From an uncultured Clostridia bacterium (lineage in GTDB: Bacteria > Bacillota > Clostridia > Christensenellales > UBA1242), in NCBI GenBank assembly GCA_948439925.1, contig CAOJNR010000035.1:1-9369 (forward strand): a stretch of 9,369 nucleotides of DNA, read 5' to 3'. Made by a program: the position numbers and the translations under genes. Shown here piece by piece: positions 1 to 5,527 of the stretch (its first letter is position 1; each line of letters opens with the position of its first letter). The notes beneath the pieces are model-generated. The model did not search any database, had not been told where the DNA came from, and saw only the letters and a list, made by a program, of their open reading frames with translations.

Positions 1-739
1 TGCCATAAGCGTTAAAGTGATATGGGTCAATTTGATTGATGTCGTTGAGGTCAGCAGTTGCTGATTCATAAGCAATATTGACAGGGTGTTTGAGTGGTAA
101 GTCCCAGACAGGAAAGGTTTCAAACTTGGCATATCCTGCTTTGACACCACGCTTAAATTCGTGATACATCTGGCTTAGGCAGGTGGCAAGCTTTCCGCTT
201 GATGGACCAGGAGCAGTGACAACAACAAGTGGGCGAGTTGTTTCAATATAAGGATTTGCGCCATAACCTTCGTCAGAAACAATGGTGTCAACATCATTTG
301 GATAGCCTTTTGTATAGTTGTGGAAATAAACTTTTTCACCTCTGTTTTCAAGTTTTCTTGCAAACTTTTGTGCACTTGCTTGACCTTTAAAAAGTGTGAT
401 AACGATTGATGACACATAAAGCCCAATCTCGCGGAGATTGTCAATAAGCCTTAAAACCTCATTGTCATAGCTGAGGCCGAGGTCGGCACGAATTCTGTTT
501 TTTTCGATGTCGCCAGCAGAAATGCAGAAAATGATTTCGGCTTGATCTTTGAGTTTCATAAGAAGTTTGGTTTTGATGTTTGGGTCAAAACCAGGAAGAA
601 CACGTGATGCATGATAGTCATCAAAAAGTTTACCTCCAAATTCAAGATAAAGTTTTGAAAACTTTTGAATCCTTTTCAAGATATTTTCACTTTGAAGTTT
701 CAAGTAAAGCGAGTTGTCGAAGCCGATTTTCTTTTCCAT
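1..739 (-). CDS. UPF0371/DUF1846 family protein, N-terminal part (cut by left window edge)
   Basis: The minus strand reads without a stop from ATG at 739 to the window edge, giving 246 residues that begin MEKKIGFDNS. I recognise the UPF0371/DUF1846 family, whose members are about 490-510 residues, so roughly half is present. Visible family features are the opening KIGFDN, the segment around residues 33-50 (FGGKLFDDYHASRVLPGF), the ISAGDIEKNRIRADLGLSYD stretch (73-92), and a glycine-rich loop APGPSSGK (176-183) followed by LATCLSQMYHEF. That loop resembles a nucleotide-binding loop. From memory the family usually has PGPGSGK, so Ser180 would replace a glycine. The start is supported by GGAGG at 752-748, 8 nt before the ATG. 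The biochemical role of the family is not settled; the proteins are soluble and cytoplasmic. The gene diverges from the lipid operon on the right. Family assignment is confident, function is not. Confidence 0.9.
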   Translation of the reverse strand, partial: MEKKIGFDNSLYLKLQSENILKRIQKFSKLYLEFGGKLFDDYHASRVLPGFDPNIKTKLLMKLKDQAEIIFCISAGDIEKNRIRADLGLSYDNEVLRLIDNLREIGLYVSSIVITLFKGQASAQKFARKLENRGEKVYFHNYTKGYPNDVDTIVSDEGYGANPYIETTRPLVVVTAPGPSSGKLATCLSQMYHEFKRGVKAGYAKFETFPVWDLPLKHPVNIAYESATADLNDINQIDPYHFNAYG

Positions 740-765
740 AAATTTTTCCTCCGTAAACTAAATCT

Positions 766-861
766 AAAAAAAGTATAAAAAAAATTTTGCAAATTTCATA
801 ATAAATTGCGAAAATAGCAAAAAAATATTATTAAAACTTGTCAAAAAAATATTTTGTAAAA
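766..861. other. Phased A-tract array in a divergent promoter region
   Basis: Runs of A (some continuing into T) occur at 766-772 (A7), 777-784 (A8), 791-793, 803-805, 811-814, 819-825 (A7), 833-836, 843-849 (A7) and 858-861. Their centres lie 8.5 to 13.5 bp apart, about 11 bp on average, close to one turn of DNA. A-tracts in helical phase are known to bend DNA. Here they fill the space between the DUF1846 and lipid-operon promoters, so intrinsic curvature is a reasonable inference. Strongly AT-rich DNA can produce such spacing by chance. Confidence 0.45.
772..801 (-). promoter_or_regulatory. Possible promoter of the DUF1846 gene
   Basis: On the minus strand, TATACT (777-772) resembles a -10 box. 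A weak TTATGA (801-796) lies 18 bp upstream of it, and the two are joined by a T/A-rich spacer. Transcription would start near 765 and give a leader of about 25 nt carrying the GGAGG at 752-748. The -35 match is poor and the region is so AT-rich that chance matches are likely. Confidence 0.3.
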
Positions 862-882
862 TAACTAGGCTTGTGCTAAAAT
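854..882 (+). promoter_or_regulatory. Promoter of the glycolipid synthase-degV-SDR operon
   Basis: A -35 box TTGTAA (854-859) and a -10 box TAAAAT (877-882) are separated by exactly 17 bp. The -10 is preceded by TGC (874-876), an extended -10 (TGn) element. Transcription should start near 889, giving a leader of about 40 nt that ends in the AAAGGAG ribosome binding site. The same 11-base string TGTGCTAAAAT recurs at the fic promoter. Confidence 0.65.
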
Positions 883-918
883 ACTATTTATAAAGGGAAA
901 TGCCCCATAATGCAAATT

Positions 919-925
919 AAAGGAG
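919..925 (+). promoter_or_regulatory. Ribosome binding site that fixes the start at 931
   Basis: AAAGGAG ends 5 nt before the ATG at 931. An in-frame ATG at 910 lies upstream of this site and has no Shine-Dalgarno sequence of its own. Starting at 931 also gives the expected family N-terminus (MKVLILSVTAGNGH). Confidence 0.85.
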
Positions 926-930
926 AAATT

Positions 931-2268
931 ATGAAAGTTTTAATCCTTTCTGTGACCGCTGGCAATGGTCATAACGCCTGCGCAAAAGGTATGAAAGAAA
1001 AACTTGAACAAAGTGGTGTGACTGTCAAGGTGATTGATATGCTTAAAGAATTTTCAACACCTATTAACGCTTGGACAGCAGATAAGGGCTATAACCTGTC
1101 AGTTGCAAAACTTTTGCCACTTTATAACGCCTTCTATAACCTATATAAACAAGCAAAGCCTGAAAACAGATATAAGTGTATCGGTCAAGGCATACCAATA
1201 ACCACTTTAAGAGGGTTATATAAAGAAATTAACACCTTTCAGCCAGATGTGATTTATTGCACTCATTTCTATGGCGCAATCGCACTCACTGACCTCAAAC
1301 TTTGCTATAAGTTGCCGTGCAAAACTATTGTTTCAAATCTTGACTATGTCAATTCTCCTTTTTGGGAAGCTTGCATAGGCGTTGACTATTTTGCCATTCC
1401 TCATGAGGACTTTATCAAAGAATGTATTGAGGAAGGCTTCAAAGCCGAACAACTTATTCCAACAGGTATACCAGTCAAAGCAGAATTTTTCAACGAAATT
1501 GATAAAACTGATGCCAGAAACCAGTTAGGGCTTGAACAAGATGTATACACAGTCATGATTATGTTTGGTGGCGGACACTGGGGCGGTGGCGCAAAAGTGT
1601 TTGAAATGATTGCAAAGAATTTTAAGAAAGATATTCAAATTATCATGATCAATGGTCGCGATAAGGCAGGCTATGACAAGATTGAAAAAATGAAAAAGTC
1701 ACTGCCAAAACATGTAAGAGTGTGCAATGTGGGTTTCACTGACAGGGTAGACTTATATATGAGCGCATCTGACGTTATCGTTGACAAACTCGGTGGAACA
1801 TCAGCGACAGAGATTATCAACAAAAAACTTCCATTCGTTGTGACCAGAGAGCTTCCTGCGCAAGAGGAATACAATCTTGACTACCTCGAAGAAAAAGGTT
1901 TTGCGCGAAGTTTTGAAAATAAAAAGGAACTTATTTCTCACCTTGAAGAACTTATGGACGAAGAGAAAAGAAAGGTTATAATTGACAAACTTTCTTTGTT
2001 CAGAAGAAACGGAATGGAAGAACTTGCAAAGCTTATTCTCGCACAGCCGAAAGCCGAATATGATGAAAACTATATCGCTTCACTTGATTATAAAAAAGTT
2101 GAAAACAATGTCAAGAAAGCACTTGCAAGCGCACATAAAGAGGTGATGAAAGAGGTTAAAACTCAGAAAACAATTCTCAAAAAAGAAAGCGCTGAACAAA
2201 AAGTTAAACTGAAATCGGAAAAGCGCTCTGAGCGCAAAAGTAAGGCTTTAAAAACAAAAGCAGTTTAA
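931..2268 (+). CDS. MGDG synthase/UgtP-type processive diacylglycerol glycosyltransferase (GT28 family)
   Basis: The 445-residue product resembles bacterial MGDG-synthase and UgtP proteins, which transfer a sugar from a UDP-sugar to diacylglycerol at the inner face of the membrane to make glycolipids and lipoteichoic-acid anchors. The N-terminal lobe has the family glycine/histidine loop SVTAGNGHNACA (residues 7-18), normally GGGH. IPTGIPV (176-182) joins the lobes. The C-terminal nucleotide-sugar lobe has FGGGHWGGGAK (212-222), INGRDK (240-245) and SASDVIVDKLGGTSATE (278-294) with a conserved late Glu294. The usual KPGG reads KLGG here. Residues 388-445 form a lysine-rich tail (18 Lys in 58 residues) beyond the catalytic fold, perhaps for membrane binding. 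It is the first gene of an operon, with degV 46 bp downstream. The sugar donor cannot be read from sequence. MurG-type function is unlikely, given the MGDG_synth N-terminal signature. Confidence 0.85.
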   Translation: MKVLILSVTAGNGHNACAKGMKEKLEQSGVTVKVIDMLKEFSTPINAWTADKGYNLSVAKLLPLYNAFYNLYKQAKPENRYKCIGQGIPITTLRGLYKEINTFQPDVIYCTHFYGAIALTDLKLCYKLPCKTIVSNLDYVNSPFWEACIGVDYFAIPHEDFIKECIEEGFKAEQLIPTGIPVKAEFFNEIDKTDARNQLGLEQDVYTVMIMFGGGHWGGGAKVFEMIAKNFKKDIQIIMINGRDKAGYDKIEKMKKSLPKHVRVCNVGFTDRVDLYMSASDVIVDKLGGTSATEIINKKLPFVVTRELPAQEEYNLDYLEEKGFARSFENKKELISHLEELMDEEKRKVIIDKLSLFRRNGMEELAKLILAQPKAEYDENYIASLDYKKVENNVKKALASAHKEVMKEVKTQKTILKKESAEQKVKLKSEKRSERKSKALKTKAV

Positions 2269-2314
2269 AAAACTAAACTAAGATTTCAAAAAAACATTAG
2301 GAGGAATAAATAAA

Positions 2315-3184
2315 ATGAAAGTTGCAATAGTAACAGACAGTAATAGTGGTATCACACAAAAAGAGGCTAAGGAATTTAAGGATCTTTATGTCATTCCAAT
2401 GCCTTTCCTGGTTAATGAAGAAGAATATTTTGAAGATATAAGCCTGTCACAAGAAGAGTTTTATAAAATGCTTGGTGAAGACACAGACATTTCAACTTCA
2501 CAGCCAAGCATTGCCAGCGTGACTGAGCTTTGGGAAAAACTTTTAAAAGACTATGACGAAGTTGTTCATATCCCAATGTCAAGTGCGCTCAGTATGTCAT
2601 GCGAAACAGCAACAAACTTTGCTGAAAACTATAACGGAAAAGTTCATGTCGTTGACAACCACAGAATTTCAATCACGCAAAAAGCATCATGCATGGATGC
2701 GCTCGCGCTGGCAAGACAGGGCAAAAGCGGAAAGGAAATCAAGGACTATCTTTTGAAAACAAAATCAGATTCAAGCATATATATCATGGTTGACACCCTC
2801 AAATATCTCAAAAAGGGCGGAAGAGTCACTCCTGCCGCTGCGGCAATCGGCACACTTCTCAAAATCAAACCTGTCCTTCAAATTCAAGGCGGAAAACTTG
2901 ACCAGTTCGCCAAGGTTATGAATGAAAAGGTTGCTCGTCAAAAGATGATTTCGGCAATTAAGAAAGACCTTCAAGAACGCTTTGCCGACCTTGTGGCAAA
3001 TGGCGAGATGATTCTCTCTTGCGCATACACAAACTGCCGTGACAAAGCCGAAGATTTTGCAAATCAAATCCGTGCTGAAATCCCAAATATTGAAGTCGTT
3101 TGGGTTGACCCACTTTCGCTCAGCGTTTCTTGCCATATCGGCAGTGGCTCACTTGCCGTTGGTTGCATGAGGAAGGTAAAATAA
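2315..3184 (+). CDS. DegV family (FakB-like) fatty-acid-binding protein
   Basis: This 289-residue protein is full length for DegV. Family members bind a fatty acid, and FakB members present it to the kinase FakA for phosphorylation and use in phospholipid synthesis. Visible motifs are VTDSNSGI (6-13), DISTSQPS (58-65) with Thr61, MSSALSMS (88-95) with Ser93, VVDNHRIS (112-119), LKYLKKGGR (162-170), KIKPVLQIQGGKL (183-195) and CHIGSGSL (273-280) with His274. Thr61, Ser93 and the late histidine match positions that hold the fatty-acid carboxylate in characterised members. The start is supported by AGGAGG at 2299-2304, 10 nt before the ATG. Its stop TAA shares one base with the ATG of the next gene, implying translational coupling. 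No fakA kinase is in the window, so the lipid role rests on the family and on the upstream glycolipid synthase. Confidence 0.92.
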   Translation: MKVAIVTDSNSGITQKEAKEFKDLYVIPMPFLVNEEEYFEDISLSQEEFYKMLGEDTDISTSQPSIASVTELWEKLLKDYDEVVHIPMSSALSMSCETATNFAENYNGKVHVVDNHRISITQKASCMDALALARQGKSGKEIKDYLLKTKSDSSIYIMVDTLKYLKKGGRVTPAAAAIGTLLKIKPVLQIQGGKLDQFAKVMNEKVARQKMISAIKKDLQERFADLVANGEMILSCAYTNCRDKAEDFANQIRAEIPNIEVVWVDPLSLSVSCHIGSGSLAVGCMRKVK

Positions 3185-3975
3185 TGAACAAAACAGTTAT
3201 AATCACAGGCGCGTCAAGCGGAATAGGTCTTGCAACAGCAAAAATGCTTCTTGCAAAAGGCTATACCGTGTTTGGAATAAGCATAAATGACGGCGAAGGA
3301 AATCTTCCTTTTCAGAACTATATTTCCGATGTCAATGATCACGAGAATGTTGCAAAAATCTTGAAAGAAATTTTTGATAAAACCGGTCGCATTGATGCGT
3401 TTATAAATAACGCTGGTTATGGCATTGCAGGTGCAATCTCAGCGACTGACCCAAAAGCAATCTATGCGCTTGTCAACACAAATCTTTCTGCTGTTATGTC
3501 ACTTTCTGCGCTTGTTATTGAATATCTCAAAAAGTCCAAGGGCAGAATTATCAACACGTCCTCTGTTGGAGGGATTATCCCTCTTCCTTTTCAAGCGGTC
3601 TACTCAGCAACAAAAGCGGGTGTTGAAATCTTTTCGCGCGCTCTTGCAAATGAAGTTAAGCCTTTTGGAATCAAAGTGACAGCCGTTCTTCCAGGCGATG
3701 TCAACACCAATTTCACACAAAATCGAATTATGAAAAAAGACGACTCAGATGAAAATTATGCTGAGAATGTCAAAAAATCTATCGCCAAAGTTGAGAAGGA
3801 TGAAAGAACTGGCAAAGGTCCTGAATCAGTTGCCAAAGTGATTGTCCGCCAACTTGAAAAAAGACGACCAAAACTTAAAGTTGTTGTTGGCTTTTGGTAT
3901 AAATGCGTGCCATTTCTCATCCGTATCCTTCCAGTTCGCACAATCAACTGGATTGTCAGAAAACTTTATTGCTAG
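3184..3975 (+). CDS. Short-chain dehydrogenase/reductase (SDR), NAD(P)-dependent
   Basis: This 263-residue classical SDR has the cofactor loop TGASSGIG (8-15), INNAGYGIAG (74-83), the catalytic serine region NTSSVGG (124-130), the Tyr140-x3-Lys144 pair in YSATK, and LPGDVNT (169-175) after the active site. The substrate is unknown. The last 30 residues are rich in Trp, Phe, Ile, Leu and Arg (GFWYKCVPFLIRILP and on), which suggests association with the membrane or a lipid substrate. ATG at 3184 is chosen because it overlaps the degV stop (TAATG), GAGGAAGG lies just upstream inside degV, and the protein then begins with the standard strand MNKTVIITGASSG. Reading on from an upstream in-frame ATG at 3130 adds 18 residues unlike any SDR. 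It is the last gene of the operon and ends 5 bp before a terminator. The operon setting suggests reduction of a lipid-related ketone or aldehyde, which is inference. Confidence 0.9.
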   Translation: MNKTVIITGASSGIGLATAKMLLAKGYTVFGISINDGEGNLPFQNYISDVNDHENVAKILKEIFDKTGRIDAFINNAGYGIAGAISATDPKAIYALVNTNLSAVMSLSALVIEYLKKSKGRIINTSSVGGIIPLPFQAVYSATKAGVEIFSRALANEVKPFGIKVTAVLPGDVNTNFTQNRIMKKDDSDENYAENVKKSIAKVEKDERTGKGPESVAKVIVRQLEKRRPKLKVVVGFWYKCVPFLIRILPVRTINWIVRKLYC

Positions 3976-3980
3976 GTTAT

Positions 3981-4011
3981 AAAGATTGATTAGTTTTAAT
4001 CAATCTTTTTT
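3981..4011 (+). terminator. Rho-independent terminator of the lipid operon
   Basis: AAAGATTGATTA (3981-3992) pairs perfectly with TAATCAATCTTT (3997-4008), leaving a 4-nt loop, and is followed by a T-rich run (TTTTTATTTTT). It sits 5 bp after the SDR stop and overlaps the last codons of the convergent XRE gene. The minus strand has only a weak T-run after the hairpin, so it mainly serves the plus strand. Confidence 0.85.
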
Positions 4012-4230
4012 ATTTTTAAAAGCTGTATCAAAAAGTTCAGCAGGATGTAACCCGAGACCGATTGATAAACATATGATAGTGTATAATTGAATCTCCTTCC
4101 TTTTTCCATTCAAAATATCACACACTGTTTTATATGACAATTCAGAATTCTTTGCAAGCGTCTTTTTGTCAATTCCTCTTTTCTCCATAAACTTTTTGAG
4201 TGTTTCCACAAAGATTTCTATATTTGTCAT
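4000..4230 (-). CDS. Small XRE-family helix-turn-helix regulator
   Basis: The product is a 76-residue, single-domain DNA-binding protein. KKTLAKNSEL (22-31) and SYKTVCDILNGKRKE (32-46) form the two helices of a lambda-repressor-like helix-turn-helix, followed by a short dimer-type helix (LYTIICLSIGLGLHPAELF). There is no sensing or enzymatic domain. ATG at 4230 is chosen because GGAGG (4240-4236) ends 5 nt before it. The in-frame ATG at 4242 overlaps that Shine-Dalgarno sequence and cannot use it. The gene lies divergent to fic across 176 bp and converges on the lipid operon. Autoregulation and control of fic are likely from this arrangement but not shown. Such small Cro/C1-type regulators are common on mobile DNA. 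Its TGA stop lies inside the preceding terminator hairpin. Confidence 0.85.
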   Translation of the reverse strand: MTNIEIFVETLKKFMEKRGIDKKTLAKNSELSYKTVCDILNGKRKEIQLYTIICLSIGLGLHPAELFDTAFKNKKD

Positions 4231-4235
4231 TTGTT

Positions 4236-4240
4236 CCTCC
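4236..4240 (-). promoter_or_regulatory. Ribosome binding site that fixes the XRE gene start at 4230
   Basis: On the minus strand GGAGG is followed by AACAA and the ATG at 4230. The ATG at 4242 lies upstream of and against this site, so the 80-residue reading is four residues too long. Confidence 0.8.
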
Positions 4241-4257
4241 ATTTAGTCTTCTCTTGT

Positions 4258-4263
4258 ATTGTA
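4258..4263 (-). promoter_or_regulatory. Possible -10 box of the XRE gene
   Basis: TACAAT on the minus strand (4263-4258) lies about 28 nt upstream of the ATG and fits a -10 box. No convincing -35 is present at the right spacing, so this is weak on its own. Confidence 0.25.
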
Positions 4264-4338
4264 ACTGAACTATGTTTAATATTTTCCGAAATTCGTTATA
4301 AAGAATGAAAAATTTTTGGGAGGAATAAATTTTGCAGT

Positions 4339-4351
4339 TTTATGGCATAAA
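4339..4351. promoter_or_regulatory. Candidate operator between xre and fic
   Basis: TTTATG-G-CATAAA is a perfect 13-bp palindrome ending 3 bp before the fic -35 box. A second odd palindrome, CGAA-A-TTCG, lies at 4287-4295. The first position is where an XRE repressor or activator dimer could control fic. No binding specificity is known, so this is a structural candidate only. Confidence 0.35.
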
Positions 4352-4354
4352 TAG

Positions 4355-4383
4355 TTGATTTATTGCATCAAATGTGCTAAAAT
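4355..4383 (+). promoter_or_regulatory. Promoter of the fic gene
   Basis: TTGATT (4355-4360) and TAAAAT (4378-4383) are 17 bp apart, and TGC (4375-4377) makes an extended -10. Transcription should start near 4390, leaving a leader of about 17 nt that just includes the ribosome binding site. The -10 region is identical over 11 bases to that of the lipid operon. Confidence 0.7.
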
Positions 4384-4406
4384 GGGGCAATAAAAAGGGG
4401 AGAAAG

Positions 4407-5462
4407 ATGAAAAATTTTAATTATTTGCAATATATAAATAAAGCTTGGGACAATGAAATAATAGGATATGTTTCACTTATTCACGAATTTAAAGGGAAAC
4501 AAGAGAGTTTCACAATGAAAAATCCTGTTAAACTCAAAAAACTTGTAGAGATTGCAAAAATTCAAAGCACAGAGGCATCCAACAAAATTGAAGGTATTGT
4601 TACCACAAATTCAAGAGTTAAGCAAATTTGTGAGAATAGGACAATGCCAAAAACAAGAGATGAAAAAGAAATTTTGGGTTATCGTGATGTGCTTAATATT
4701 ATTCATGAAAGTTTTCAGTATATTCCAATCAAAAGTTCTTACATTTTGCAATTTCATAAAGATTTATTTAAGTATTCAGAAAAATCAATAGGCGGGAAAT
4801 TTAAAAACACACAAAACTATATTTCTGAAACAAGAGAAGACGGAAGTTCATTTATTCGTTTTCAACCTTTGAAACCATTCGAAACACCAGAGGCGATTGA
4901 TAGACTTTGTGAGGAATTTAATATTGCTTTAAGCAAAAGTGAAGTTGACCCGCTTATACTTATTCCAATTTTTATTCTTGATTTTCTATGCATTCATCCG
5001 TTTAATGATGGAAATGGAAGAATGAGCAGACTCCTAACTCTACTTTTATTATATAAAGCGGGCTACGAGGTTGGGAAATATATTAGTATTGAAAAAGAAA
5101 TTGAACTGACAAAGGATTTTTATTACGATGCATTGCAGACAAGTTCTATTGGTTGGCATAATGATACAAACAATCCCACATCATTTATAAAATATATGCT
5201 TGGAATAATTTTGAAGGCGTATAGGGATTTTGAAGAGCGCGTGCAGATTGCGAGCGAAAATAAACTTTCAGCAACAAAACAAGTTCAAAATGCATTAAAC
5301 ACATTTTTTGGAAGATTTCAAAAAAAAGATGTGGTCGAGCGTTGCCCAAATTTAAGTGAAACGACTATTGAGCGAACACTTAAACAATTTGTGGAAAAGA
5401 ATTATATAACAAAATTGGGTGATAGAAAAAACACATTTTATATAAGGAATAATGAAGATTAA
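4407..5462 (+). CDS. Fic family protein, class II (putative AMP-transferase) with C-terminal winged helix
   Basis: This 351-residue protein carries the complete Fic active-site motif HPFNDGNGR (197-205). The catalytic His197 and the phosphate-binding loop are intact, so nucleotide transfer (usually AMPylation of hydroxyl side chains) is expected. An inhibitory-helix motif of the [S/T]xxxE[G/N] type is present before the core (Ser58 to Glu62-Gly63 in ASNKIEG), which marks a self-inhibited class II Fic. The flap is around 130-158. The last 65 residues, from about 285, look like a winged helix (FQKKDVVERCPNLSETTIERTLKQF), a common add-on in this class. ATG at 4407 follows AAGGGGAG (4395-4402), 4 nt upstream; a GTG at 4374 lies inside the promoter. 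The gene is more AT-rich than nearby genes (16 G/C of 60 at 4681-4740, against 31 of 60 at 2821-2880 in degV), which suggests acquisition. The target protein is unknown. Confidence 0.9.
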   Translation: MKNFNYLQYINKAWDNEIIGYVSLIHEFKGKQESFTMKNPVKLKKLVEIAKIQSTEASNKIEGIVTTNSRVKQICENRTMPKTRDEKEILGYRDVLNIIHESFQYIPIKSSYILQFHKDLFKYSEKSIGGKFKNTQNYISETREDGSSFIRFQPLKPFETPEAIDRLCEEFNIALSKSEVDPLILIPIFILDFLCIHPFNDGNGRMSRLLTLLLLYKAGYEVGKYISIEKEIELTKDFYYDALQTSSIGWHNDTNNPTSFIKYMLGIILKAYRDFEERVQIASENKLSATKQVQNALNTFFGRFQKKDVVERCPNLSETTIERTLKQFVEKNYITKLGDRKNTFYIRNNED

Positions 5463-5463
5463 G

Positions 5464-5492
5464 AAAAAATCGTGCCAAAAGCACGATTTTTT
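5464..5492. terminator. Bidirectional terminator between fic and yitT
   Basis: AAAAAATCGTGC (5464-5475) pairs perfectly with GCACGATTTTTT (5481-5492) around the loop CAAAA. The stem carries A-runs and T-runs at its ends, so either strand gives a hairpin followed by T's. It begins right after the fic stop and lies 35 bp past the stop of the convergent yitT gene, ending both transcripts. Confidence 0.9.
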
Positions 5493-5527
5493 AGATGTGT
5501 GAACAACGCGAACAAAGGATTGCTTTA

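Noticed and set aside
910..930. Longer glycosyltransferase start at 910 (seven more residues)
   Set aside because: The Shine-Dalgarno AAAGGAG lies after this ATG and 5 nt before the ATG at 931, which also gives the family's normal N-terminus.
2771..3136. Minus-strand 121-codon open frame inside degV
   Set aside because: It is antisense to a full-length gene with intact family motifs and has no start signals.
3130..3183. SDR start at 3130
   Set aside because: The extra 18 residues lie inside degV in another frame and do not resemble an SDR. ATG at 3184 overlaps the degV stop and begins the cofactor-binding strand.
4374..4406. GTG start for Fic at 4374
   Set aside because: This codon lies inside the extended -10 box, so it would not be in the transcript. 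ATG at 4407 has its own ribosome binding site.
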